54,105 nucleotides of DNA from assembly GCA_024641475.1 (NCBI GenBank), contig JAHECZ010000019.1, positions 1 to 54,105 of the forward strand. The letters run 5' to 3'. The position numbers and the translations under genes were made by a program. Of this stretch, positions 7,931 through 15,956 are shown in pieces. How positions within the stretch are numbered: the first letter of the stretch is position 1; every line of letters starts with the position of its first letter. Under the pieces are notes generated by a model. It did no database searches. It was not told the DNA's origin and worked only from the letters and a program-made list of their open reading frames with translations. The stretch comes from Gammaproteobacteria bacterium (GTDB lineage Bacteria > Pseudomonadota > Gammaproteobacteria > UBA6429 > Thiohalophilaceae).

Positions 7931-9286
7931 TTACCCCATCCCAGGTGGCATTCTACCCTTAAATTGTTGCATGAGTCGCTGAATTCCCCCGCCTTTACGC
8001 ATTTGTTTCATCATGCGCTGGATTTGATCAAATTGCTTGAGCAACCGGTTGACGTCCTGAACCTGCGTGCCAGAGCCGGTGGCAATTCTGCGCTTACGTG
8101 AACCATTCAATATATCGGGCTTACGCCGTTCCTTTGGCGTCATGGAATTGATAATCGCCTCCATTCGACGCACTTGCCGATCATCCAGTTGACTTGCTGC
8201 CCCGGCAGGCAAATTTCCCATGCCAGGCAATTTATCCAGCAAGCCGCTAATGCCACCCATCTTCTGCATCTGCCGAAACTGCTCGCGAAAATCCTCTAAA
8301 TCGAAACCACCCTTGTTAACCTTTCGCGCCAGCTTCTGCGCCTGTTCCACATCAACATGTTGTTGCGCCGCTTCCACCAGACCAACCACATCGCCCATCC
8401 CCAGGATGCGTGATGCTACCCGCTCCGGATAAAATGGCTCCAGTGCAGAAATTTTTTCACCCACACCCAGAAATTTGATCGGTTTACCGGTGAGATAACG
8501 CACTGACAAGGCTGCACCGCCGCGGGCATCACCATCTGTCTTAGTCAAAATGACGCCGGTCAACGGCAGTGCTTTGGCAAAGGCTGCCGCCGTATTGGCC
8601 GCATCCTGGCCAGTCATGCTATCGACTACAAATAACGTTTCAACCGGTTGCAACGTTGTATGCAGCAGTTGGATTTCCTGCATCATCTCTGTATCAATAT
8701 GCAAACGACCCGCGGTGTCCACGATCAACACATCGGCATGCTGAATCCGCGCAGCCTTGAGCGCGGCGTTGGCAATTGCCAATGGCTGCTGATGCAGATC
8801 ACTGGGGAAAAACTCGGCTTCGGCCTGTGCCGCCACAGTTTGCAATTGACTGATGGCAGCGGGGCGATACACGTCGACGCTCACCACCATGACACGTTTG
8901 CGGTGACGCTGCTTGAGATGCAGTGCGAGCTTGCCAACCGTCGTGGTTTTACCTGCTCCTTGCAGACCCGCCATCAGAATAACGGCAGGTGGTGCCACAT
9001 TTAACTGCAATTCGTCATTGGCTGCACCCATAAGCTGGGTCAATTCATCATTGACGATCTTTATGAAAACCTGGCCCGGCGTAAGACTCTTTAGGACTTC
9101 TTCGCCAACGGCGCGCACACGGACTTGTTCCAGGAAAATTTTTATTACCGGCAAGGCAACGTCGGCCTCCAACAACGCCATACGTACATCACGCAGGGTG
9201 TCTTTGACGTTGTCTTCAGTGAGTCGGCCGACACCGCGCAGATTGCGCAGTGCTTTATCGAGCCGTTGCGTCAGGCTATCAAACAT
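7931..9286 (-). CDS. ffh: signal recognition particle GTPase Ffh
   Basis: 451 residues. The N domain (1-~95) is followed by the G domain with G1 GLQGAGKTT (107-115), DVYRPAAI, DTAGR and TKTDGDARGG. The M domain closes the protein with the methionine-rich region and the RNA-binding SGSRKRRIATGSG-like motif (GSRKRRIATGSGT), then MKQMRKGGG. It binds 4.5S RNA and targets nascent inner-membrane proteins to FtsY. It begins 8 bp after the metallo-hydrolase gene. Confidence 0.97.
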   Translation of the reverse strand: MFDSLTQRLDKALRNLRGVGRLTEDNVKDTLRDVRMALLEADVALPVIKIFLEQVRVRAVGEEVLKSLTPGQVFIKIVNDELTQLMGAANDELQLNVAPPAVILMAGLQGAGKTTTVGKLALHLKQRHRKRVMVVSVDVYRPAAISQLQTVAAQAEAEFFPSDLHQQPLAIANAALKAARIQHADVLIVDTAGRLHIDTEMMQEIQLLHTTLQPVETLFVVDSMTGQDAANTAAAFAKALPLTGVILTKTDGDARGGAALSVRYLTGKPIKFLGVGEKISALEPFYPERVASRILGMGDVVGLVEAAQQHVDVEQAQKLARKVNKGGFDLEDFREQFRQMQKMGGISGLLDKLPGMGNLPAGAASQLDDRQVRRMEAIINSMTPKERRKPDILNGSRKRRIATGSGTQVQDVNRLLKQFDQIQRMMKQMRKGGGIQRLMQQFKGRMPPGMG

Positions 9287-9294
9287 GCAGACGA

Positions 9295-10059
9295 TTATAC
9301 CGTGAAGCGATCGCCGCTGCCTAAAGGATTAACTGAATGATTGGTAATTGCCTTGCGGCATTCCGCCATGATGAGTTGTTCTACACCGGGTTTATTGTGA
9401 CTGATATACACCTTGGGTTTGTGCCGGAGTTTGTCTAAATCCGGTGCCAGTAGATCTGCACAATAATGACCTGCCCTGCGGCATAAATCGATGTCCCGGT
9501 TGGTAAATGCCGCTTCGACAATCAGCATATCGAGACGTTGGTGGGCATTTAATGCCGACCAGAAGCCATCATTGGTGGTGGTATCGCCACTAAATGCAAA
9601 TACCCCGGTGGAATTTTCTACCCGATAGCCAACCCCCGGGACGATATGATTCACGCGGATCATTTCAATGCGGCGTTGACCCAATACACATTGTTCACCA
9701 GGCTGCATGACGACATAGCGCATTACCGGCGTGGTTGCATTGGGCAAGCGGGAAAAATCCGGCCAAATCGTGTTATTGAAAATATGCTGTTTGAGTGCCT
9801 CCAGCGTCGCTGGTTCGGCATGAATCGTGATAGGTTCTTTGATTTGATCAAATAAGGTGTCAACCAGAAACGGAATACTGGTGATGTGATCCAAATGCGA
9901 GTGGGTCAAAAAAATATGACGAATTTTCGCCATCTCGCCCATGCTGAGATCACCAACACCGGTACCGGCATCAATGAGAATATCTGTATCGATGAGCAGC
10001 GTGGTGGTACGCAGGTTCACACCTACACCGCCACTGCAGCCTAAGACGCGTATTTCCAT
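9295..10059 (-). CDS. metallo-beta-lactamase-fold hydrolase, class II cAMP-phosphodiesterase/RNase Z-like
   Basis: 254 residues. The metal-binding THSHLDHI motif (H53, H55, D57, H58) is intact; FSGDTTTNDGFW supplies the bridging aspartate and ISHNKPG the last histidine. The N-terminus (MEIRVLGCSGGVGVN) resembles the class II 3',5'-cyclic nucleotide phosphodiesterase branch rather than true RNase Z or glyoxalase II. The substrate cannot be told from sequence. It is transcribed towards ffh with an 8-bp gap. Confidence 0.8.
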   Translation of the reverse strand: MEIRVLGCSGGVGVNLRTTTLLIDTDILIDAGTGVGDLSMGEMAKIRHIFLTHSHLDHITSIPFLVDTLFDQIKEPITIHAEPATLEALKQHIFNNTIWPDFSRLPNATTPVMRYVVMQPGEQCVLGQRRIEMIRVNHIVPGVGYRVENSTGVFAFSGDTTTNDGFWSALNAHQRLDMLIVEAAFTNRDIDLCRRAGHYCADLLAPDLDKLRHKPKVYISHNKPGVEQLIMAECRKAITNHSVNPLGSGDRFTV

Positions 10060-10080
10060 GTTAACCTGTTGCTATTCCAT

Positions 10081-10098
10081 TCAGACCCTCAGGTCTGA
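10081..10098. repeat. perfect 7-bp inverted repeat in the leader of the metallo-hydrolase/ffh transcript
   Basis: Arms tcagacc and ggtctga flank a 4-nt spacer, 22 bp before the start codon of the minus-strand gene. It lacks a T tract, so it is more likely an operator or leader hairpin than a terminator. Confidence 0.4.
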
Positions 10099-10174
10099 TT
10101 ATTGGTCCGATAATATTAAATTCCTGCCAAGTTAATCAGAATGAGGCGCAAGTCTCAAGGTTCTTACGCATGAT

Positions 10175-10202
10175 TTGTGAGATAACCTGTTATTTTTATA
10201 TA
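10175..10202 (+). promoter_or_regulatory. candidate sigma-70 promoter of ypjD
   Basis: TTGTGA (10175-10180), 16-bp spacer, TATATA (10197-10202). It lies about 120 bp before the start codon, leaving a long leader with no recognised element. Confidence 0.35.
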
Positions 10203-10321
10203 GATTTTCAATAGGGCCTTGAGATAGAGTGATCTCTATGGCGAAGCACCGACAATCCCTCCTGGCTGGGTTACTGCGCAACGCCCCTTTTGTGTTGAGA
10301 GTGATTACGTCAGAATAGCGC

Positions 10322-11131
10322 ATGCTTGTACAAATATTTATCGCCATCGCCGCCATCGGAATTTATAGCGTACTAACGGGTGCACTGATTTTGCGTCTGG
10401 CGCAGGCCAATACCTCCGGCCGCTCCAAATCTATATTACTTGCATTCGGTTTCATCGCTGTCAGCTTGCATGCCATGTTGCTTTACGGTCGGATATTCGA
10501 CGGCCCCCATCTGGACGTCAGCTTCTTTACCGTACTATCACTGATTGCATGGTTGGTTGCGCTACTTCTGCTGCTCGCTGCCTTACGTAAACCGGTTGAA
10601 AACCTGGCGATTGCCGTTCTGCCATTCGCTGCGATCGCGGTCTTACTGCGCTTACTCAATAATGAACAACATATTCTTAATCACAGCCTGTCTTTTGGCA
10701 TAGAGCTGCATATTCTGGTTTCAGTGATTGCCTATAGCCTGTTAACCATTGCCGCACTGCAAGCCATCTTGCTGTATATCCAGGACGCACAACTTCACAA
10801 TAAACACCCCGGCGGATTTATCCGTGCCTTACCGCCCCTGGAGACAATGGAACACCTGATGTTCCGCCTGATTGCCGTGGGATTTGTCATCCTCAGCGTT
10901 TCATTAATCAGCGGTGTGTTTTATATCGATAATTTGCTGGAACAACATTTGGTCCACAAATTCGTCTTGTCGATTAGCGCCTGGTTGCTATTTGCCGTTT
11001 TACTCTGGGGTCGTTATCAATTTGGCTGGCGCGGCCGGATTGCGATTCGCTGGACACTGGCCGGCTTTATTCTGTTACTGCTGGCCTATTTTGGCAGCAA
11101 AATCGTGATCGAACTCATCTTACATCGCTAG
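10322..11131 (+). CDS. ypjD: CcsA/YpjD-family inner-membrane protein (cytochrome c assembly type)
   Basis: 269 residues with about eight hydrophobic helices. The cytochrome c assembly (CcsA/CcmC) fold is suggested by ELHILVSVIAYSLLTIAALQA and by conserved histidines on helix edges. This branch (E. coli YpjD, formerly CorE) regularly lies beside ffh and the corB/yfjD gene, exactly as here. No haem-handling WWD motif is evident, so a direct role in cytochrome c maturation is doubtful. The function is not established. Confidence 0.85.
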   Translation: MLVQIFIAIAAIGIYSVLTGALILRLAQANTSGRSKSILLAFGFIAVSLHAMLLYGRIFDGPHLDVSFFTVLSLIAWLVALLLLLAALRKPVENLAIAVLPFAAIAVLLRLLNNEQHILNHSLSFGIELHILVSVIAYSLLTIAALQAILLYIQDAQLHNKHPGGFIRALPPLETMEHLMFRLIAVGFVILSVSLISGVFYIDNLLEQHLVHKFVLSISAWLLFAVLLWGRYQFGWRGRIAIRWTLAGFILLLLAYFGSKIVIELILHR

Positions 11132-11159
11132 TGACCCCGTATTAATTGTGGCTTAAAGC

Positions 11160-11189
11160 TTGACGGACTCTACTGTAAGCCGGTGTAAT
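11160..11189 (+). promoter_or_regulatory. sigma-70 promoter of the CorB-like gene
   Basis: TTGACG (11160-11165), 18-bp spacer, TGTAAT (11184-11189), in the 92-bp gap after ypjD. It suggests the transporter gene is not solely dependent on ypjD transcription. Confidence 0.55.
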
Positions 11190-11223
11190 TAGCACCTCGC
11201 CCTTATCAAGGATTGTAATCTGC

Positions 11224-12519
11224 TTGGACGATATTCCGCTTAGTCTCTTAATCATTGCCCTGGCTTTTTTATTGTTAGCGTCCGCCTTCTTCTCAGGTTC
11301 TGAAACCAGCCTGATGAGCTTGAACCGCTATCGGCTTCGCCATCTGGCAGAGCGTCATCGTGCCGCACGTAAAGCCCTGCGTCTGCTGGAAAAGCCTTCC
11401 CGGCTGATCGGTGGCATCCTGCTGGGGAATAACTTCGTCAATATTCTTGCCGCCACACTGGCTACACTGATTGGCCAACGCATTTACCCCAAGGGTGATC
11501 TGGGTGTCTTGATATCGACTGTCGTCCTCACGGTAACCATGATTATTTTCAGCGAGGTCACACCCAAGACTCTGGCAGCGCTAAAGCCAGAACGTTTTGC
11601 TTTTCCTGCCGTATATGTTCTGGAGCCATTGCTCAAATTATTTTATCCAGTCGTTTGGGTTCTTAATCAGGTTACTCGCGTGATACTCAAAATAGTTGGC
11701 ATTAAGGAGGATCAGCGCGGTCATCTGGATCTCAGCACGGAAGAATTACGCACTGTGGTGAATGAAGCCGCCACATTGATTCCGCAGCGCCACCAACAGA
11801 TGTTATTGAACATTCTCGATCTGGAAAAAGTCAGCGTCGATGACATCATGGTGCCACGCAATGAAATTGTCGGTATTGATCTGGATAAAGATTGGGACAG
11901 CATTGTCAAAACTCTTACCGAAAGCCAGCACACCAAACTGCCGGTTTACGAAGGTGATATCAATCACATCGTTGGCATCCTGCATTTACGGCGCGTATTG
12001 AAGCTGATTGAGCAACGCGATGAATTTAACAAGGAATCCTTACGCACCCAGGTCCGTGAAGCCTATTTCGTCCCGGAAGGCACACAGCTACAAACCCAAT
12101 TACTGAATTTTCAACGCGCCCGTCATCGTATCGCCATGGTCGTGGATGAATACGGCGATATTCTAGGTTTGGTCACGCTGGAAGACATCCTCGAAGAGAT
12201 TGTTGGCGAATTTACCACCAGCCCTGCTGACAGCGGTCAGGACATCCATACCCAGGAAGACGGTAGTTATCTGGTAGATGGCACCGTCAGCGTGCGCGAG
12301 CTCAACCGTTTATTGGGCTGGAATCTACCAACGGACGGGCCAAAAACGCTTAATGGGCTGATTATTGAATATTTAGAGCGCATTCCGGATCCGGGAACCA
12401 GCTTGCGCTTATCGGGATACCCTATGGATATCGTCCAAACCAACCAAAATGCCGTAAAGACAGTACGGATCGATCCGGCCTGGCAGCCTAAATCTTTGGC
12501 GGAAACGGCCGAAACCTAG
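11224..12519 (+). CDS. CorB/YfjD (CNNM/HlyC-CorC) family transporter with CBS domains
   Basis: 431 residues from a TTG start; MDDIPLSLL is the usual N-terminus of this family, and AAGGA sits 10 bp upstream. A DUF21 membrane domain with about four helices contains SAFFSGSETSLMSLNRYRLRHL. Two CBS domains follow (about 200-330: VDDIMVPRNEIVGID and EYGDILGLVTLEDILEEIVGEF), then a CorC_HlyC domain. Relatives take part in magnesium or cobalt efflux and homeostasis. Ffh-ypjD-yfjD adjacency is common in gammaproteobacteria. Confidence 0.9.
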   Translation: MDDIPLSLLIIALAFLLLASAFFSGSETSLMSLNRYRLRHLAERHRAARKALRLLEKPSRLIGGILLGNNFVNILAATLATLIGQRIYPKGDLGVLISTVVLTVTMIIFSEVTPKTLAALKPERFAFPAVYVLEPLLKLFYPVVWVLNQVTRVILKIVGIKEDQRGHLDLSTEELRTVVNEAATLIPQRHQQMLLNILDLEKVSVDDIMVPRNEIVGIDLDKDWDSIVKTLTESQHTKLPVYEGDINHIVGILHLRRVLKLIEQRDEFNKESLRTQVREAYFVPEGTQLQTQLLNFQRARHRIAMVVDEYGDILGLVTLEDILEEIVGEFTTSPADSGQDIHTQEDGSYLVDGTVSVRELNRLLGWNLPTDGPKTLNGLIIEYLERIPDPGTSLRLSGYPMDIVQTNQNAVKTVRIDPAWQPKSLAETAET

Positions 12520-12536
12520 GCTAGAGATTTAAAATC

Positions 12537-12567
12537 TTGTGTTGATACATGAGAAACTGTCTATAAT
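12537..12567 (+). promoter_or_regulatory. candidate promoter of the FHA-protein gene
   Basis: A perfect TATAAT lies at 12562-12567. TTGTGT (12537-12542) gives a 19-bp spacer; the better-looking TTGATA at 12542 leaves only 14 bp. The -35 is therefore uncertain. Confidence 0.45.
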
Positions 12568-12605
12568 CTACGGATTAATATAGGATTTATACTAAAGGTT
12601 TATTT

Positions 12606-13262
12606 GTGTCGAAACTGACGCTGTCATTCAAAGGCAAGCAACTCAAAATCTACCCGGTAACCCAGGGCAGCCTGACGATTGGCAGCGATCCTGGCTGCGA
12701 TATCGTTATCGATAGTTTGGCGGTTTCGCCCCAACACGCCCGTCTGGATACCCACGGTAATGAATCTACATTGGTAGCGCTTGATAAAAACGAAGGCACT
12801 TTTGTACATCAGGATCAAATTCAGGAGCGCAAGCTCAACGATGGTGATTTGATCCGCATCGGCAAACATAATCTGACGTTTACTTATGAACAGGTCAGTA
12901 CTCTGGTGGCGGATGAGTCCACCACCAGTATCGATATTTCTGGCATGGATGAACAAATCGAACAAGTTGCTGAAAAATCGCACCTTGAATCCGACGCTCA
13001 CAAAGCGGGTTGGCTACAGATACTCAGCGGAACAAATCTCGGTAAAACACTGAGTTTGAGCCGATCAATTACCAATCTCGGTAAACCTGGGTTAGCGACC
13101 GCCGTCATTACGCGCCGTAATGAGGGTTATTTTATTGCGCAACTGGAAGGCAAAGCGCCGTTGCTGGTTGGCAAAGAAACCCTCGGTGATCGCAGTCTGA
13201 AACTGAATGACGGCGATGTGATCCAATTCGGCAATATCAAGATGCAGTTCTATCTGGAATAA
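12606..13262 (+). CDS. cytoplasmic protein with two FHA domains
   Basis: 218 residues from a GTG start with AAAGG 8 bp upstream. The first FHA domain (about 5-100) shows the family pattern: TIGSDPGCDIVID, then SPQHARL, then KNEGTFVHQ and LNDGDLIRIGKHNLTF. After a linker of ~30 acidic residues comes a second FHA-like unit (about 133-218): WLQILSGTNLGKTLSLS, then TRRNEGYFIAQLEG and LNDGDVIQFGNIKMQF. The second unit lacks an obvious serine-histidine (SxxH) pair, so only the first may bind phosphothreonine. No kinase or phosphatase gene is nearby. Its stop is 10 bp from that of radA, which runs towards it. Confidence 0.85.
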   Translation: MSKLTLSFKGKQLKIYPVTQGSLTIGSDPGCDIVIDSLAVSPQHARLDTHGNESTLVALDKNEGTFVHQDQIQERKLNDGDLIRIGKHNLTFTYEQVSTLVADESTTSIDISGMDEQIEQVAEKSHLESDAHKAGWLQILSGTNLGKTLSLSRSITNLGKPGLATAVITRRNEGYFIAQLEGKAPLLVGKETLGDRSLKLNDGDVIQFGNIKMQFYLE

Positions 13263-13272
13263 TTTCCGCCGC

Positions 13273-14643
13273 TTAGCCGATTCGGCTTAACGCTTCGTCG
13301 AGCGTCTTGACTGCAATAATTTCAAAATCTTCCATGTTTTTGCGCGGCGCATTGGCAGCGGCAACCAGGGCGCGCTTATAACCGTGTTTGCGTGCCTCGC
13401 TCAGACGCTCCTGCCCGTTGGGAACCGGGCGAATCTCTCCTGCCAACCCAACCTCACCAAACACCACCATGTCTTGTGGCAAACAGCGATTCTTCAGACT
13501 CGACACCACAGCAAGTATCACTGGCAAGTCGGCACCGGTTTCCGTTACCCGCACACCACCCACGACATTGGCGAAGACATCCTGATCATAGGTGGCAATA
13601 CCACCATGACGGTGCAACACGGCTAACAACATCGCGAGACGATTTTGTTCAAAGCCGACGGCTAAACGTTTTGGCGCATTCACATGGCTGGTATCCACCA
13701 ACGCTTGCACTTCAACAAGTAATGGTCGACTCCCTTCTAGGGTCACCATAATCACGCTGCCAGGTACGGCTTGCTCATGTTGCGATAAAAATATTGCGGA
13801 AGGGTTCGCCACCTCACGCAAGCCGCGATCCGTCATGGCAAACACGCCCAATTCATTGACTGCGCCATAGCGATTCTTTACTGCACGAATCAATCGATAA
13901 CGTTGTCCAGCCTCGCCCTCAAAATACAAGACGGTATCCACCATGTGTTCAAGAATACGCGGTCCGGCCAGGACACCTTCCTTGGTAACATGACCAATAA
14001 GAAACATCACGGTTTGCGTCTGCTTGGCATAGCGCACTAATTGCGCTGCACACTCACGTACCTGCGCAACCGCACCGGGCGCTGACTGCAATTGATCAGT
14101 AAACATTGTCTGGATGGAATCGATAACGATGACATCGGGTTGTTCCCGTTGCGCCACAGTCACGACCGATTCCAATTGAGTGGCAGCGAGCATTCGAACT
14201 TGCAGATCGGTAAACCCTAATCGATGTGAACGCAAACTAACCTGTTGCAGAGATTCTTCACCCGTCACATATAATGTTTTGAGATGACGGCTCAACGCAG
14301 CGACCGTTTGCAATAGCAACGTGGATTTTCCAATGCCCGGATCACCACCCAGCAAAATGACTGAACCCGGTACCAATCCGCCACCCAATACGCGATCAAA
14401 TTCACTGAGGCCGCTGGGAACACGTTGCATGTCATCCAGAGCAACTTCCGCCAAATTCTGTACCCGGTTAAGATCTTTGGCATCACCAAAACCGGCAACA
14501 CGTGAATTCGCCGCTTGGGATGACGGAAAATCAATCGATTCACTAAGGGTGTTCCAGGTGCCGCAATCACCACATTGACCAGCCCACTTGGGAGCCTGCG
14601 CACCGCAGGCGGAACAAACATACACTGTTTTAATTTTAGCCAT
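13273..14643 (-). CDS. radA: DNA repair ATPase RadA
   Basis: 456 residues. An N-terminal C4 zinc finger (C10, C13, C24, C27), Walker A GGDPGIGKST (99-108), Walker B VIVIDS, the RadA-specific KNRYG motif (VKNRYGAVNELG) and a C-terminal Lon-like domain (GEVGLAGEIRPVPN) are all complete. RadA is a RecA-related branch-migration helicase acting in recombinational repair. It diverges from the TerC gene. Confidence 0.97.
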   Translation of the reverse strand: MAKIKTVYVCSACGAQAPKWAGQCGDCGTWNTLSESIDFPSSQAANSRVAGFGDAKDLNRVQNLAEVALDDMQRVPSGLSEFDRVLGGGLVPGSVILLGGDPGIGKSTLLLQTVAALSRHLKTLYVTGEESLQQVSLRSHRLGFTDLQVRMLAATQLESVVTVAQREQPDVIVIDSIQTMFTDQLQSAPGAVAQVRECAAQLVRYAKQTQTVMFLIGHVTKEGVLAGPRILEHMVDTVLYFEGEAGQRYRLIRAVKNRYGAVNELGVFAMTDRGLREVANPSAIFLSQHEQAVPGSVIMVTLEGSRPLLVEVQALVDTSHVNAPKRLAVGFEQNRLAMLLAVLHRHGGIATYDQDVFANVVGGVRVTETGADLPVILAVVSSLKNRCLPQDMVVFGEVGLAGEIRPVPNGQERLSEARKHGYKRALVAAANAPRKNMEDFEIIAVKTLDEALSRIG

Positions 14644-14718
14644 GCTAGTATTGTAATCCTGTTATGGCATGACGTCATCGCCATTAAATTTCAGTCAACG
14701 CTTGCACCAGTTATCATT

Positions 14719-15954
14719 ATGATCTGGATCCTATTCCTGCTGCTGATTCTGATCCTGTTGATATTGGATCTCGTTGTATTACACCGCAAGGCGGTTGATT
14801 TATCGGTATATGAGGCCTTTGCCCTCGTCATTTTCTGGGTCAGCCTCGGCCTGAGTTTCGGTATATTGATCTATTTTACTTATGAGAACCACTGGTTCAG
14901 CAACTCCATTAACCCATCCATTAATGGCAAAACTGCACTTATCGAATATTTCACTGCCTATCTGGTCGAAGAATCACTGAGTCTGGATAACCTGTTTGTC
15001 ATTGCACTGATTTTACAATCGTTACAGATTCCTCTCGGTTATCAACACCGTGTTCTGTTATGGGGGATACTCGGTGCGATCATCTTGCGCGGCGCCAGTA
15101 TCTGGTTAGGCGTATATTTATACGATACCTTTAGCTGGATGAATTATGTTTTCGGCCTGGTTTTGCTATTCAGCGCGGCAAAATTACTGATGGATGACCG
15201 GCAACCTGCTGTCCATTCCGGACAAAACGCCATGATTCGAATGTTGCAGCGTTTTCTACCGCTTGTACCGGATATGTCGAGTGGCCGCTTTTTCGTTCGC
15301 CAGTCCGGCACACTGTGCATGACGCCCTTATTCATCGCTGTGTTGATGGTAGAAACAGCTGATTTGTTATTTGCCATGGATTCCATTCCGGCGGTCATCG
15401 GAATTTCACAGGATAAATTTATTATTTTTAGTTCGAATATATTTGCAATTCTTGGTTTGCGAGCCTTGTATTTTGTTTTGGCGGCCGCCCTTGCCAGTCT
15501 GCGCTACCTGAAAGTCACGCTCATATTGATCCTGAGTTTTATCGGTGTAAAAATGTTGCTTGCAAATCACATTATTATTAATTCGGGCGCCTCGCTACTG
15601 ATTATCGTTATTCTGCTTGCTCTGGGCATTGGCATGTCGTTACTTTTTCCGCATCAATCGATACTCGATATTTCTCCCGTTGGTAAAGCACGCCTGAATA
15701 CGCTGTATCATTTTACTTATGCGAGCCTGCGGCGCGCATTCATACTCATTGTCGGCAGCAGTGTCGTGCTGGTTGGCATAATTATGCTGTTTACTCCCGG
15801 TCCGGCTATCCTGGTCATCCCCGCCGGTATCGCCATCCTGGCAACGGAATTTTTTTGGGCACGACGTCTACTGAACCGCATCAAGGAAAAATTTGCTGTG
15901 TTCCGTAACAGGCATTCTGGGGTAAACTCTGGCAACGAGCAAAGCAAGGATTGA
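14719..15954 (+). CDS. TerC/Alx-family membrane protein with C-terminal PGPGW-like segment
   Basis: 411 residues from the ATG at 14719. The frame is open further upstream, but that part overlaps radA antisense, and the hydrophobic start MIWILFLLLILILLILDL fits a family N-terminus. No clear ribosome site precedes it. The TerC domain (about 1-300) has YLVEESLSLDNLFVIALI, then ETADLLFAMDSIPA, with the paired acidic residues of the manganese exporter Alx. Residues ~345-395 are a separate membrane unit, LFTPGPAILVIPAGIAILATEFFWARRLL, matching the PGPGW transmembrane family. Such a tail is not part of E. coli Alx. The likely role is manganese or metal homeostasis. Confidence 0.85.
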   Translation: MIWILFLLLILILLILDLVVLHRKAVDLSVYEAFALVIFWVSLGLSFGILIYFTYENHWFSNSINPSINGKTALIEYFTAYLVEESLSLDNLFVIALILQSLQIPLGYQHRVLLWGILGAIILRGASIWLGVYLYDTFSWMNYVFGLVLLFSAAKLLMDDRQPAVHSGQNAMIRMLQRFLPLVPDMSSGRFFVRQSGTLCMTPLFIAVLMVETADLLFAMDSIPAVIGISQDKFIIFSSNIFAILGLRALYFVLAAALASLRYLKVTLILILSFIGVKMLLANHIIINSGASLLIIVILLALGIGMSLLFPHQSILDISPVGKARLNTLYHFTYASLRRAFILIVGSSVVLVGIIMLFTPGPAILVIPAGIAILATEFFWARRLLNRIKEKFAVFRNRHSGVNSGNEQSKD

Positions 15955-15956
15955 TC

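Larger units (their letters stand above)
10060..10321. other. 262-bp divergent intergenic region between the metallo-hydrolase and ypjD genes
   Basis: It holds a perfect 7-bp inverted repeat, tcagacc (10081-10087) and ggtctga (10092-10098), in the leader of the minus-strand gene, and a candidate plus-strand promoter. No supported reading frame lies here; a 74-codon minus-strand frame runs into ypjD and looks like a shadow. Confidence 0.5.

Noticed and set aside
10132-10356. 74-codon minus-strand frame upstream of ypjD
   Set aside because: It overlaps the ypjD start antisense, lacks a ribosome site and has no recognisable sequence.
12542-12547. TTGATA as the -35 of the FHA-gene promoter
   Set aside because: It leaves only 14 bp to the TATAAT, too short for normal sigma-70 recognition.
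14644-14718. Manganese (yybP-ykoY) riboswitch before the TerC/Alx gene
   Set aside because: Only 75 bp separate radA and the start codon and none of the conserved riboswitch segments is present.
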